NCBI RefSeq assembly: GCF_000162575.1
Contig: NZ_CM000776.2
Location: 1,205,107-1,269,106, forward strand
Length of the DNA: 64,000 bases
Direction of reading: 5' to 3'
Source of the DNA: Helicobacter canadensis MIT 98-5491
GTDB taxonomy: Bacteria; Campylobacterota; Campylobacteria; Campylobacterales; Helicobacteraceae
Shown: positions 10,011-19,372 of the stretch, piece by piece
Numbering within the stretch: position 1 is the stretch's first letter
How the letters are laid out: every line of letters starts with the position of its first letter
Notes under the pieces: generated by a model
What the model saw: only the letters and a program-made list of their open reading frames with translations
Databases searched by the model: none
What the model was told of the DNA's origin: nothing
Made by a program: the position numbers and the translations under genes

Positions 10011-11006
10011 TTATGAAAGCTCCAACATTTTTTCTAAAGCGCGTTTAGCCTTGATTGCCACCTCTTCTTTAAGCAAGATTTCATTGTATGCTTCTCCCTT
10101 ATCTAAAGCTTCTAAAACATTCAAAACATCTTGCAAAGTTGTTTCATTCATCGTAGGACATTCAGGCTTAGTAGAAGAAAGCACAAAGGTATTTTGGATT
10201 CCATTATAGGGTTTTCTTAAACGATTTACAAGATTAAATTCTGTTCCTACTACAACCCTTTGTGCTGGATCTAAATTTTGCACATATTGAATAATTTGAC
10301 TAGTAGAACCAACAAAATCTGCCTTTTGCACAACCTCAGGAGTGCATTCTGGATGCACTGCTACTAAAATATCAGGATATTTCTGCCGATAAAAATCCAC
10401 ATCTTCTGCTGTAAAAAGCTGATGAACCGAACAAAATCCATCATAACAAATAATGTCCGCATCTAAAATTTTCTCTTTTGAATCCAACCCTAAAACCGCA
10501 CTCTTTAAACCATTTTGGGAAGCTAGATTCTGCCCCAAGCACCTATCTGGCAAAAAAAAGATTTTTTTATTATGCTTGAGGGCATAATCCATAATTTTAG
10601 CTGCATTAGCACTTGTGCAAACCACTCCATCAAGCTCTGCCACTTTTGCCTTAACCTCTGCATTGGAATTAATATAAGTTACTGGAAAAATAGTTTCAAT
10701 GCCATATTCTTTTAATTTTTCAATAGATTTATCAAAATAAGTATCATCAATCATTCTAGCCATTGAACAACAAGCAATTTTAGGCATAAAAACACGCTTT
10801 TTTGGTGCTAGAATTTTCACACTCTGCCCCATAAAACCAACTCCACAAAACACCACATTTTGATTCTTGCTTTGGGAGGATTTTCTAGCCAACTCCAAAC
10901 TATCCCCAATCAAATCTGCAATTTCTACAATCTCATCGCGTTGATAGAAATGTGCCACTAACAATACATCAAGCTTCTTTTGCAATTCTTTGATTCTTGC
11001 TTTCAT
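10011..11006 (-). CDS. nadA: Quinolinate synthase NadA
   Basis: Condenses iminoaspartate with dihydroxyacetone phosphate to quinolinate using an oxygen-sensitive 4Fe-4S cluster. About 331 residues with the three-fold repeated architecture. Candidate cluster ligands are in [18 protein letters not shown] and [21 protein letters not shown] and the [10 protein letters not shown] segment are family blocks. I place the start at ATG 11006: the AAGGAG in the psd tail then has normal spacing, whereas GTG at 11012 would sit directly on it. It overlaps nothing with this start and is coupled to psd upstream and nadC downstream. Confidence 0.94.
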   Translation of the reverse strand: MKARIKELQKKLDVLLVAHFYQRDEIVEIADLIGDSLELARKSSQSKNQNVVFCGVGFMGQSVKILAPKKRVFMPKIACCSMARMIDDTYFDKSIEKLKEYGIETIFPVTYINSNAEVKAKVAELDGVVCTSANAAKIMDYALKHNKKIFFLPDRCLGQNLASQNGLKSAVLGLDSKEKILDADIICYDGFCSVHQLFTAEDVDFYRQKYPDILVAVHPECTPEVVQKADFVGSTSQIIQYVQNLDPAQRVVVGTEFNLVNRLRKPYNGIQNTFVLSSTKPECPTMNETTLQDVLNVLEALDKGEAYNEILLKEEVAIKAKRALEKMLELS

Positions 11007-11008
11007 TT

Positions 11009-11791
11009 TCACTCCTTGTATTTAGCAATTTGTTGTCCAAAAAACACTTTTTCTCTAGGCTTTAAATCATATTCCCAATTCTTGGAAAGTATTACAATCG
11101 TTGAGCCCATATGAAAACAACCTATCTCTTCACCTTTTTTAATTTTTATAGGCTTTTTATATTCATAAATTTTATTCATTTTAAGATTAACAATTTCTGA
11201 TTCTACATTAATTTGAATTTTCCCCACATTTAAAGCACCAATTGCCACATAATAAAAAGCATTACCAAAATCATCTTGACATTCCAAAACCACCCTTTTA
11301 TTTTTATTAAAAAGATTCTCATTTTTTAAAAGTGATCTTTCATTAACCGGCAAAAGCATTCCTTCAATTAATTCAATTTTTTTGACCTCCAAATTAATTG
11401 GTGCGTGAAACCGATGATAATCTCTTGGAGAGAGATAAAAATTCACAAAACAATAATGTTCATCCAAGTCTTGATGAATAAAATCCCTCAAACCATAATT
11501 TTTTCCTTTAATTTGCATTGCCATATTATTTTTACAAACTCCACTCTCCATTACCACTCCATCACAAGGAGATATTAACACATTTTGATTTTTATCAAAA
11601 CTTCGCATTTTAACTAATGATCGTGTAAAAAGGGCATCAAGTGTGGGATAACTCTGCAAGGTATCAAATTCTTCTAAATCAATTTTGAATAATTTAACAT
11701 ATGCCTTATTGATTAAAAATTGTATCTTAGGACAAAAGGCAAAATGAGACAATTTTTCAAAAATTCGTGAAATTAAATTCGTGTAATGCAA
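11009..11791 (-). CDS. psd: Phosphatidylserine decarboxylase proenzyme
   Basis: Makes phosphatidylethanolamine from phosphatidylserine at the inner membrane; a pyruvoyl enzyme made by self-cleavage. The C-terminal cleavage motif is HMGST, where LGST is usual, with Ser about 230 becoming the pyruvoyl group. [11 protein letters not shown] gives the catalytic-triad-like His. I chose the TTG at 11791 (about 260 residues) because AAGGAG lies 6 bases upstream inside the last codons of the preceding transferase gene. A TTG at 11809 would sit in front of that ribosome site. The gene lies in the middle of the packed minus-strand run. Confidence 0.9.
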   Translation of the reverse strand: MHYTNLISRIFEKLSHFAFCPKIQFLINKAYVKLFKIDLEEFDTLQSYPTLDALFTRSLVKMRSFDKNQNVLISPCDGVVMESGVCKNNMAMQIKGKNYGLRDFIHQDLDEHYCFVNFYLSPRDYHRFHAPINLEVKKIELIEGMLLPVNERSLLKNENLFNKNKRVVLECQDDFGNAFYYVAIGALNVGKIQINVESEIVNLKMNKIYEYKKPIKIKKGEEIGCFHMGSTIVILSKNWEYDLKPREKVFFGQQIAKYKE

Positions 11792-11793
11792 GA

Positions 11794-12507
11794 TTACTCC
11801 TTTATCCAAATAGAATCTTCATTTAAATTAGGGCGATTTTGAAGCACTTCAAAAGGTTTAAATTTTTCCTTATATCCCATAGAATGATGATCTTTTATCC
11901 AATACCCAGGATAAAGATATTTGATATTATACTCTTTTGCAAAGGCAATTTGCTTGAGAATAGAATAGCTTCCGATAGAAAATTTCTTGAAATCATGATC
12001 ATAATAACAATAAACTGCTGAAATTGCATTATCCAAAATATCAACTAACGCCACTCCAACTAGCTTTTCTTCATAGTAATAATCAAATTCATAACCAAAA
12101 TCTTGATAGCCTTGCACAAAAGTTTCATAATAGATTTCTAAAGTGCTCTTTTGGTATTGCCAACCCTTTTTACCTTGCATTATCCTATGATATTTCTCAT
12201 AAAGCTCCAAATGTTCTAAACTTACTTTTGGTCTTGTAATTTTAAGCTTTAATGGATTCTTTAAGATTCTCTGTTGGGACTTTGAAAAAACAAAATTTTC
12301 ACAATCTTGGCGTATAGAAATACACTCTTCACAGCCTTGACAAATAGGCACAAAAAAATAATAACCAAAACGCCTCCAGCCCCTCTGTAACAATAAATCA
12401 TAAAATTCTTTACTGCATTGTTTAATATAAAAATAACGAAACTTAGATTCTATTCCCTCTAAATAGCTACAAGGTTTTGGGCTTTGGAGAATCTCAAAAA
12501 TTTCCAT
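11794..12507 (-). CDS. bpt: Aspartate/glutamate leucyltransferase (Bpt/Ate family)
   Basis: Adds Leu from Leu-tRNA to proteins with N-terminal Asp or Glu, feeding the bacterial N-degron path. At 237 residues it has the ATE1/Bpt layout: N-terminal CSYLEG near residues 14-19, the Cys-rich PICQGCEECISIR block near 52-64, and the GNAT-like C-terminal half with GYWIKDHHSMGYKEKF. The start ATG overlaps the stop of the upstream transglycosylase gene by one base. Whether it is Bpt or an arginyl (Ate) type cannot be settled by eye; Bpt is the common bacterial form. ClpS and ClpA, the downstream machinery, are not in the window. Confidence 0.88.
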   Translation of the reverse strand: MEIFEILQSPKPCSYLEGIESKFRYFYIKQCSKEFYDLLLQRGWRRFGYYFFVPICQGCEECISIRQDCENFVFSKSQQRILKNPLKLKITRPKVSLEHLELYEKYHRIMQGKKGWQYQKSTLEIYYETFVQGYQDFGYEFDYYYEEKLVGVALVDILDNAISAVYCYYDHDFKKFSIGSYSILKQIAFAKEYNIKYLYPGYWIKDHHSMGYKEKFKPFEVLQNRPNLNEDSIWIKE

Positions 12508-13802
12508 TATTTTACACTAAGCAAAATGGGAGAAGCATTTGTGTTTCTAGCAGCGGTTTGAAATTCTTTCTTAGCATTTGTAACTTTTAATAAATAATTG
12601 CGTGCTTCTTCATATTTCAATGAAGTCCTAAGCTTACGATACACTTCTGCTGAAGTCATAGAATTAATCACTTCAACTGCTTTTTTTCTATCACTATGAA
12701 AAACCGAAAGCACATTTCCACTTCCTGTATTATAGGCAGCAATCACACAATATTCATGAGAAAGATTATTTTTAATGCCTGTTAAATAACGCGTAAAAAG
12801 AATATCTAAATAAGTCGAGCCATATTGAATATTGATTTTGGGAGTAAAAAGCATTTCTTTGGTTGGAATACCATCTTTATTGTTTAATGCCTTATAAACA
12901 TCTCTCCCAGCACTTGCAGGAACAACTTGCATAAGTCCATAAGCAGGAATATGACTAACTGCATAAGGATTAAAACTACTTTCTGTTTTAATAATAGCAA
13001 AAATCAAAGCTTGTTCTATGCCATATTCTTTAGCATACAATGCCACATATTCACCATATTTATGCTCACTTTGAATCTCTCTATCTGCCACCATATCAAA
13101 TTGCACATAATAAACAATCTTTTTTTTACCCGCTTCTTCTATTTCTCTTGTTTTTAAATCATTATCAATCAAATAAGTTGCATAGCGATTTGCTCTCCAA
13201 GGATACAAAACCACTTTCCCTTCATTATCCTTAACTAAATTCGCCAAATAAGGAGTTCCCGAATAAACCACTTCCTTATCTGAATACAAATCTACTTTTT
13301 CTGGATCATCTGGAGTAAGCAAAGTTGCCACAATCGCTTTATGCAAAGCTTCTTTAGGATTTTTAGTATCTAGAGTTGAAACTGAAATAATCCCTTTGGC
13401 AAAATCCACTTCCGCACGAGAAAGATAAGAATCGGTATATTTTACATACACTTCTTGAGAAGCGGTTTGTGCATCATCTTTACCCCAATTTTGAATAACT
13501 TTTTGAGTTAGCTGTGCGACAATTTTTTTAAAATTTGCTTGAAGATTTTTGATGATATTCTCTAATTGCTCAGAATCTAAAACTTCTTCTAAAACTGCAT
13601 TAATAGCAGAATCTAAAGTAGGAGCAGTATTGGATTGCGTTGCTTCTAGAGTTGTATCTAAAGTTTTATTAACAACTTTCTTAACAATTTGCTGTGTAGA
13701 AAGGTTTTGGGAATTATAGATTAAATCTCTATAACCTAGCAAACAACCGCCCAAAAAAAGGGCTAAAAAGGCTAATGGAATTATAGTTTTCAAAGATTTC
13801 AA
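12507..13802 (-). CDS. MltC-like lipoprotein lytic murein transglycosylase
   Basis: A 431-residue peptidoglycan-cleaving lipoprotein. The signal ends in LGGC, with lipidated Cys20. Residues about 60-240 match the MltC N-terminal region and residues about 250-400 form the SLT goose-lysozyme domain. The catalytic Glu is Glu274 in IKTESSFNP, followed by YGLMQVVP and AAYNTGSGNV. It probably works at the inner face of the outer membrane. The start overlaps the DJ-1 gene stop by four bases and its stop overlaps bpt by one, so it is inside an operon. A second transglycosylase (slt) lies at 45677. Confidence 0.88.
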   Translation of the reverse strand: MKSLKTIIPLAFLALFLGGCLLGYRDLIYNSQNLSTQQIVKKVVNKTLDTTLEATQSNTAPTLDSAINAVLEEVLDSEQLENIIKNLQANFKKIVAQLTQKVIQNWGKDDAQTASQEVYVKYTDSYLSRAEVDFAKGIISVSTLDTKNPKEALHKAIVATLLTPDDPEKVDLYSDKEVVYSGTPYLANLVKDNEGKVVLYPWRANRYATYLIDNDLKTREIEEAGKKKIVYYVQFDMVADREIQSEHKYGEYVALYAKEYGIEQALIFAIIKTESSFNPYAVSHIPAYGLMQVVPASAGRDVYKALNNKDGIPTKEMLFTPKINIQYGSTYLDILFTRYLTGIKNNLSHEYCVIAAYNTGSGNVLSVFHSDRKKAVEVINSMTSAEVYRKLRTSLKYEEARNYLLKVTNAKKEFQTAARNTNASPILLSVK

Positions 13803-14350
13803 GAAACTAACATTCCCTCTTTGATTTCTTGAGCTTTTTGTTTTGAAACTAAAATTTCAGCCAAGTAAAACGCAAATTCTAGTGCAGTTGCAGGACCTTT
13901 TGAAGTGATAATATTCTCGCTTTGAATCACATTTTTAGAAATTTTATAATTTGGATTTTTTATATTTTTTTCAATGCCTGGATAGCAAGTAAAATCACAA
14001 TTTTCTAACATCCCCATTTTAAAAAGTGCTAATGGAGCAGCACAAATAGCCGCAATGATTTTATGATTAGAGTGTAATTTCAAAACAATTTCTTTCAATT
14101 CGCTAGAAGCGATAAGATTCTGTGTCCCTTCCCAACCTCCTGGAAAAACAACCGCATCCAAACTAGACTCATCAATTTCTCTAAGAGAAGCATCTGCAAT
14201 AACTTTTACACCACCTTGGGAAATAACTTCCAAAGAATCATTTAAACTAGCAACAACAACTTCACATCCTACTCTTCTTAAAACATCAATAATAGAAATT
14301 GCTTCTAATTCTTCAAAACCCTTGCCAAGTGGAATCAAAACTTTTGCCAT
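13799..14350 (-). CDS. DJ-1/PfpI family protein
   Basis: A 183-residue DJ-1/ThiJ family protein. The nucleophile elbow AAICAAP places the reactive Cys at 103, and the conserved acidic residue is in GFEELEAI (about 12-19). The fold spans the whole protein with no extra domains. Family members act as glyoxalases, deglycases or redox-responsive chaperones; the sequence does not say which. It lies nine bases after efp and overlaps the transglycosylase gene by four bases. Confidence 0.88.
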   Translation of the reverse strand: MAKVLIPLGKGFEELEAISIIDVLRRVGCEVVVASLNDSLEVISQGGVKVIADASLREIDESSLDAVVFPGGWEGTQNLIASSELKEIVLKLHSNHKIIAAICAAPLALFKMGMLENCDFTCYPGIEKNIKNPNYKISKNVIQSENIITSKGPATALEFAFYLAEILVSKQKAQEIKEGMLVS

Positions 14351-14359
14351 TAAAATACC

Positions 14360-14923
14360 TTATTTAACTTTATCGAGATATTCGCCTGTTTCAGTATTAA
14401 CACGAATCACATCACCCTCTAGGACATGATAAGGCACCTGCACAACTGCACCTGTTTCTAAAGTAGCTGGTTTTTTGCTTGCACTTGTCGTATCACCTTT
14501 GAAATTTGGTGGAGTTTCCACTACTTTTAATTCAACCGTCTGTGGCACATCAACCGATATTGCTTTACCATTATGGAATAAAATATTCACCACCATTGAT
14601 TCTATCATCCATTTTGCAACATCGCCAACTTGATCTTCGCTTAAGCCAATTTGCTCATAAGTTTCATTGTCCATAAATTGAAAGAAATCTCCATCGTGGT
14701 AAAGAAACTGCATTGACTTTTCTTGCAAATTTGGTTCTTCACATTTATCACCAGCATGAAAAGTTTTTTCTAGCACTCGACCATCTAAAAAAGATTTCAT
14801 TTTTACTCGCACGAATGCTGCCCCTTTACCAGGCTTTACATGTTGATATTCTGTGATTCTATAGGGGACACCCTCTAACTCAATCTTTAAGCCTTTTTTT
14901 AAATCTCCCATTGAATAAGCCAT
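14360..14923 (-). CDS. efp: Translation elongation factor P
   Basis: Rescues ribosomes stalled at polyproline. The 187-residue length is standard, with a KOW-like N domain and two OB domains. The tip loop reads PGKGAAF with Lys33 as the residue modified in enzymes that use EpmA. No EpmA/EpmB genes are in view, so the modification state is not known. The ending GEYLDKVK is typical. It sits between fba and the DJ-1 gene, with gaps of 16 and 9 bases; the order PEB4-like, fba, efp also occurs in H. pylori as I recall. Confidence 0.97.
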   Translation of the reverse strand: MAYSMGDLKKGLKIELEGVPYRITEYQHVKPGKGAAFVRVKMKSFLDGRVLEKTFHAGDKCEEPNLQEKSMQFLYHDGDFFQFMDNETYEQIGLSEDQVGDVAKWMIESMVVNILFHNGKAISVDVPQTVELKVVETPPNFKGDTTSASKKPATLETGAVVQVPYHVLEGDVIRVNTETGEYLDKVK

Positions 14924-14939
14924 TTTTTTCCTTTTTTTA

Positions 14940-15863
14940 TTAAATTTTATTTGAACTTCCTAAAATATCCATTCTCTCTGCCATAACCTTAACCATTGCT
15001 TCCTTAGCAGGAGCAAAGAATTTACGCAAATCAAATTGTGTTTTATCTTCATTAGCAACGCGTCTAACTTCTGCCATAAAAGCTATTCGCAAATCAGTGT
15101 CCGTATTAACCTTATTAATTCCACCCTTAATTGCTTCTTTTAAGAAATCAAAAGGCACACCTTTACTTCCTTTTAAATCTCCGCCTGTGTTTAAAAAACT
15201 CGCTCTTACATAGTCAGGAATCGCACTAGCACCATGAAGAACAAGAGGGATCTTAGTCCTGCGTTTCACTTCTTGAAGTCGCTCAAAATCAAGCTTTGGC
15301 TCTCCTTTAAATTTAAAGGCTCCATGACTTGTCCCAATAGCAGGAGCTAAAAAATCCACCTTAGATTCTCTAACAAATTCTTCTGCTTCTTGTGGATTTA
15401 CTAAACAAGCATCTTTTTCATCTACTGAAATATTATCCTCAATTCCCATTAATCTTCCAAGTTCTGCTTCCACACTTACACCTGCAATATGGGCAACTTC
15501 AACCACTTTTTTTGTCTCTGCTAAGTTTTCTTCAAAAGGATGATGACTAGCATCAATCATTACCGAAGTAAATCCCGCTCTAATTGCACGAACACAAGAT
15601 TCAAAACTAGTCCCATGATCCAAATGTAATGCAACAGGAATATACGGATAACGACTAGCAAGAATCTTTACCATTCCCACTGCCATATCAATCCCCATAT
15701 ATTTAATAGCCCCCTCACTAGCCTGCACAATAATGGGTGAATTTTTGAGATTTGCTGCTTCAAAAATAGCACTAAGCATTTCATAATTTACAAAATTAAA
15801 TGCCCCCACTCCATAGTTTTCTTGATTAGCCTTTTGTAAAATTGTATTTCCGCAAACTAACAT
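14940..15863 (-). CDS. fba: Class II fructose-bisphosphate aldolase
   Basis: Zinc-dependent cleavage and formation of fructose 1,6-bisphosphate in glycolysis and gluconeogenesis. The 307-residue length fits the H. pylori enzyme. [10 protein letters not shown] (20-29) opens the barrel. LHLDHG carries catalytic Asp82 and zinc ligand His83. [16 protein letters not shown] and [10 protein letters not shown] supply the remaining zinc and phosphate contacts. It lies eight bases after the PEB4-like gene. Confidence 0.97.
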   Translation of the reverse strand: MLVCGNTILQKANQENYGVGAFNFVNYEMLSAIFEAANLKNSPIIVQASEGAIKYMGIDMAVGMVKILASRYPYIPVALHLDHGTSFESCVRAIRAGFTSVMIDASHHPFEENLAETKKVVEVAHIAGVSVEAELGRLMGIEDNISVDEKDACLVNPQEAEEFVRESKVDFLAPAIGTSHGAFKFKGEPKLDFERLQEVKRRTKIPLVLHGASAIPDYVRASFLNTGGDLKGSKGVPFDFLKEAIKGGINKVNTDTDLRIAFMAEVRRVANEDKTQFDLRKFFAPAKEAMVKVMAERMDILGSSNKI

Positions 15864-15871
15864 ATAAGCCC

Positions 15872-16687
15872 TTATTTAATAATTTCCACTTTAGCTTTAG
15901 AACGCAAATCTTGACCTTCTTTTCTAACATTTTCTTGGAATTTTGTTAATTTCAAATTTTGTTCAATTTGTCCGCTGACATCTTTAAGTGCTAAAGTTGT
16001 GGTAGGGCGTTTATCATCAACATAAATCACATGGTATCCAAATTGTGTTTTTACTGGAGTTTGAGTGTATTGACCTTTATTGAGTTTAAAAGCTGCATCC
16101 GCAAACTCTGGAACAACTTGACCTTTTGCAATCCAACCCAACTCACCACCATTTTGTGCGCTTCCATCTTTAGATTTTGCTTTGGCAAACTCCTCAAACT
16201 TACTTGCAACATTTTTACCTGCTTTTTTAAGATCAGCAATAATATTTTTAGCATCAGCCTCACTGCTAACTAAAATATGCTTAACTTTAGCAGTTTCTGG
16301 TTGAACAAATTTTGTTTTATTTTGATTATAGAATTTCTCAATTTCAGAGCTAGAAACTTTTACTTTTCCCATTTCTTGACGCATCCAAACTTCTAACGCT
16401 AAATCTTCTTTGACACTTTCTAGGGCTTCTTTAAATTCTTTTGATTTTTCAACACCTTCTTTTTTGGCTTGTGCAATCAAAAGTTTTCTTTCGACAGCTT
16501 GATTTACCACTTGATCTTTTGCTTCTTGTGGTAATTGTGCAAAAGAAACCCCTGGCATTGCTCTCATAAGTGCTGCGATATCTTTTTCTGTAATCTCATC
16601 TCCATTAACTTTTGCAAAAGTCTCTGCAAAACTCACGCCTTGCAATAAAGAAAATGCTACAACTGAACTCAAAAGTATTTTTTTCAT
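15872..16687 (-). CDS. PEB4/CBF2-like periplasmic peptidyl-prolyl isomerase
   Basis: A 271-residue SurA-like chaperone of the PEB4 family that escorts outer-membrane proteins and catalyses prolyl isomerisation in the periplasm. A signal peptide is at residues 1-21 (cleavage after SFA, before ETFAKVNG). A helical SurA-N-like region covers about 30-125. The parvulin domain covers about 130-235, with KVKHILV, NGGELGWIAKGQ and FGYHVIYVDDKRP. It is the first gene of the long minus-strand run, so its promoter in the 16688-16830 gap probably drives ten genes. Its natural clients would include the two MOMP porins in this window. Confidence 0.9.
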   Translation of the reverse strand: MKKILLSSVVAFSLLQGVSFAETFAKVNGDEITEKDIAALMRAMPGVSFAQLPQEAKDQVVNQAVERKLLIAQAKKEGVEKSKEFKEALESVKEDLALEVWMRQEMGKVKVSSSEIEKFYNQNKTKFVQPETAKVKHILVSSEADAKNIIADLKKAGKNVASKFEEFAKAKSKDGSAQNGGELGWIAKGQVVPEFADAAFKLNKGQYTQTPVKTQFGYHVIYVDDKRPTTTLALKDVSGQIEQNLKLTKFQENVRKEGQDLRSKAKVEIIK

Positions 16688-16833
16688 ATTTAAAACCTTA
16701 TTAAGAAATTTTTTATAATTCTACCCTTATTTTTTTAAATATTCGATTAACTAACCTAAAGATTTTAAATTTTATTAATAAAAACTGCAAAGAAAGTAAA
16801 AAATGTAAAAAAGAAGGTAAAAAATTTTTAAAT

Positions 16834-16868
16834 TTTAGAGATTCTAAGTTTTACCTAGAATCTCTAAA
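16834..16868 (-). terminator. Rho-independent terminator of nrfHA
   Basis: A perfect 13-bp inverted repeat (16834-16846 with 16856-16868, 9-base loop) lies just after the nrfA stop. On the minus strand it is followed by an A/U-rich run with a T-stretch. Confidence 0.8.
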
Positions 16869-16873
16869 GAAAA

Positions 16874-18718
16874 TTAATAAGAGGAAGTTTTAGAATCAAT
16901 CACCTTGTAATTATAAGGCTTATTGTTCTTATCTAATTCCAAAAGTTCTTTTGGAGCAGGACCATTAATTTCTTCATGTTTATAGTATCGCTCACCTGCT
17001 TTATGTCCATTTAAATCCACTTTATAGCGAATCTCTCCAGGATTATATTTTTGCATATCTTCAAAACCTAAATTAGAAGTTTTGAAATCTTTAATTCCAT
17101 TTGCATTAGCGATTTCTACAAGTTTAGTTTGCCCCATTCTAGCCATTTCAACAGCTTGAAGCAGCATTCGACTTGCTTCTCTTGGATTATGGAAACCAGT
17201 TGAATTTTCAGCACCCACAAAATCACCTCTCATTTGACCTTTTCTATGCAATTCCAAAGGCTCTTTTAATGCTGCAGAAATTTTTGTATCATCGGGTTTG
17301 CCATTAGTTTGATAACTAGGCATTGCACCAAGTTTCTCGCGTAACACTTTAATATCTTCAATCAAACTTACCATTGCATATTCTGCACTTCTTAAATCAT
17401 AAGCCACAGATTTTTGAATATCTGCTACTTGTTGTCTAAGATATTCTTCACTTTGAGTATGGCAAGACTTACAAGCTGCATTAATATCTTGCAATGGTGA
17501 AGTAATATTGTGTTGTGTCATTTTCTTAGAACCTTTTCTAATATAAGGCATATGGCAATCTGCACAACTCACACCATTAGCTGCATGCACACCACCGCTA
17601 TAAAGCTCTGATTCTGGGTGTTGAATCTTAAGCATTGGCGCTTTAGTAAATTTATGTGCCCAATCTTTATCAAACACATCTCTTACTTTTTCATAATGTG
17701 CATCAAACATTTCAATTCTAAAAGGTTCATTTTTCTTCCATTCACTCCAAGGGAATACAAGTTCCAACCCATCTACTTCGATTTCTGTAGGTTTGTTTCC
17801 ATCTCTCCAAACATCAATTTCATCATAAGTTTTTTGTGTGCCATTCCACCATTTTTTACTTGGATCATTAGCAATTGATTCACCCATAACTTTTACTTTT
17901 GTTCCTGTTGGTTTAAAATAATACTCCACATGACATTGTGAACAAACAAGTGTTCTCATTTCTTCTCTTGAAGCCTTTACACCTGTTACTGGATCTGGCT
18001 CATAACCCCTAAAATTCACCAATGCATTAATGGCTGCTTGTCTTGTAAGACGCAATTGCATATCATTTGGATTATGGCAATCTGCACAAGTTACCCCCAT
18101 TCTTGTTCCTCCGTGTGGTCCGCTATGATCAGCAACACCCTCTACTTCTGGAACATTTTTAATCATTGTCCAATATTTTGTAGAGTTAAAAGAAATCCAT
18201 TTTTCTTCTGGAGTATCTCCGATTCCTACATTTTTAAGCAACCATGGACTCCAACCGCTATGGCAATTCATACAAGCTGTAGGTTGTCCCCCAAAAGCTG
18301 CAAAACCATGGGCATTTAGAAAATCTTTATTGTTTCTTGCTGTATCCATTTGATCAACTTGAATCCAAAAATGCCCTCTTTCTTCATTAGCATCAAGGCT
18401 AAATGGATATCCCGCCCAAAGAATTGTAAGCTGTGGATAACGAATGAGTTTTGAATAAGCTAGATTTCCACCAAATTCTGTTGAAATAGGCTTCTCTGTC
18501 TCCACAGTCAAATACATATCCAAATAATCTGGGAAATTTTTACCCCAATGATCAAAAGTTGGATTATCATCACTCATTTCTACAAAGCCTTTTGAGCTAA
18601 TTCCTCCCGTTCCTTCGGATTGTTTTTTAGTAATATCGCTATTTAACCATAACAATCCTGCAATAATAATCACTGCAATAACAACTAAAATTGGCAATAC
18701 AGGTGATTTCTTTTGCAT
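16874..18718 (-). CDS. nrfA: Cytochrome c nitrite reductase NrfA
   Basis: Reduces nitrite to ammonia with six electrons in the periplasm. At 614 residues it is the long form known in Campylobacter, with an uncleaved-looking N-terminal helix at about 6-25. Five haem motifs are present: CMNCH 149-153, CADCH 211-215, CSQCH 259-263, CADCH 385-389 and CKSCH 416-420. All five end in His, so the first, active-site haem lacks the CXXCK lysine ligand of the E. coli and Wolinella enzymes. Arg in TRMGVTCADCH, Tyr after CSQCHVE and His in KIQHPE match the known active-site set. It follows nrfH by 19 bases and ends in a strong terminator. Confidence 0.96.
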   Translation of the reverse strand: MQKKSPVLPILVVIAVIIIAGLLWLNSDITKKQSEGTGGISSKGFVEMSDDNPTFDHWGKNFPDYLDMYLTVETEKPISTEFGGNLAYSKLIRYPQLTILWAGYPFSLDANEERGHFWIQVDQMDTARNNKDFLNAHGFAAFGGQPTACMNCHSGWSPWLLKNVGIGDTPEEKWISFNSTKYWTMIKNVPEVEGVADHSGPHGGTRMGVTCADCHNPNDMQLRLTRQAAINALVNFRGYEPDPVTGVKASREEMRTLVCSQCHVEYYFKPTGTKVKVMGESIANDPSKKWWNGTQKTYDEIDVWRDGNKPTEIEVDGLELVFPWSEWKKNEPFRIEMFDAHYEKVRDVFDKDWAHKFTKAPMLKIQHPESELYSGGVHAANGVSCADCHMPYIRKGSKKMTQHNITSPLQDINAACKSCHTQSEEYLRQQVADIQKSVAYDLRSAEYAMVSLIEDIKVLREKLGAMPSYQTNGKPDDTKISAALKEPLELHRKGQMRGDFVGAENSTGFHNPREASRMLLQAVEMARMGQTKLVEIANANGIKDFKTSNLGFEDMQKYNPGEIRYKVDLNGHKAGERYYKHEEINGPAPKELLELDKNNKPYNYKVIDSKTSSY

Positions 18719-18737
18719 TTTAACCTCCTAAAATAAT

Positions 18738-19247
18738 TTAAAAACCTCTTTTGTGTCCCGCACTTGCGTGGCAAGATACACAGCTAAGCGACCCATTTCC
18801 GTGTGGATTTGTTGTTGGATTCACAACATTGCTAACCATTTCACTATGGCAACGCACACAATTCTCTTGAATCATATCTTTGGATTTTTGCGTTGCAGTC
18901 AAGTTTGTTGGTAAGACATCTAATTTAAAAGTAAAAGCATAGGCATGCCCTATCCCACTTTCTGCTTTTGCAACCCATTTTTCCACAAAACTATGCGGTA
19001 AATGACAATCATTACAAGTTGCGCGTGGCTTACCAGCTATTTTTTGTGAATGTGCCCCCCTTGACCAATCATTATAAACATCATTCATAATGTGGCAATT
19101 ATTACAGGCTTCACTATCATTGCTAAAATAAGACAAACCCTTTGCATTATAAAAGGTATAAAGCCCTACTACAACGATAACAACACATAAAAATCCAAGT
19201 AATCCTGCCATAAATGAGAGCGGCTTTTTAGGTTTATTACCTTCCAA
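18738..19247 (-). CDS. nrfH: Tetrahaem quinol dehydrogenase NrfH
   Basis: The membrane-anchored NapC/NirT-type cytochrome that oxidises menaquinol and passes electrons to NrfA. It has 169 residues: one N-terminal transmembrane helix at about 12-32 and four CXXCH motifs (CNNCH, CNDCH, CVRCH, CVSCH). The first reads CNNCHIM, giving the CXXCHXM arrangement whose Met ligates haem 1 in Wolinella NrfH. It is first in the nrfHA operon, 87 bases downstream of an FNR-type palindrome. Confidence 0.96.
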   Translation of the reverse strand: MEGNKPKKPLSFMAGLLGFLCVVIVVVGLYTFYNAKGLSYFSNDSEACNNCHIMNDVYNDWSRGAHSQKIAGKPRATCNDCHLPHSFVEKWVAKAESGIGHAYAFTFKLDVLPTNLTATQKSKDMIQENCVRCHSEMVSNVVNPTTNPHGNGSLSCVSCHASAGHKRGF

Positions 19248-19309
19248 TTTACGCTCCTTAAAAAATTTTTGAATTTAAAAAGATAACTTTAAATCCAATT
19301 TTGAAATTT

Positions 19310-19325
19310 TAATCATTTTTGATTA
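19310..19325. promoter_or_regulatory. Second inverted repeat in the nrfH upstream region
   Basis: TAATCA-N4-TGATTA forms a perfect 6-bp inverted repeat. Its centre is 23 bases from the centre of the FNR-like palindrome, about two helical turns. It may be a further operator half-site pair or chance in AT-rich DNA. Confidence 0.3.
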
Positions 19326-19333
19326 TTTTTACC

Positions 19334-19347
19334 TTGATTTAAATCAA
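19334..19347. promoter_or_regulatory. FNR/CRP-type operator upstream of nrfHA
   Basis: TTGATTTAAATCAA is a perfect 14-base palindrome matching the FNR consensus TTGAT-N4-ATCAA. Its inner edge is 87 bases upstream of the nrfH start and its outer edge is 26 bases downstream of the TRIC-like gene end. I infer anaerobic or nitrosative control of nrfHA by a CRP/FNR-family regulator; the regulator itself is not in the window. Confidence 0.65.
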
Positions 19348-19372
19348 AAAGTAAATAATTGGTAAATGAAAA

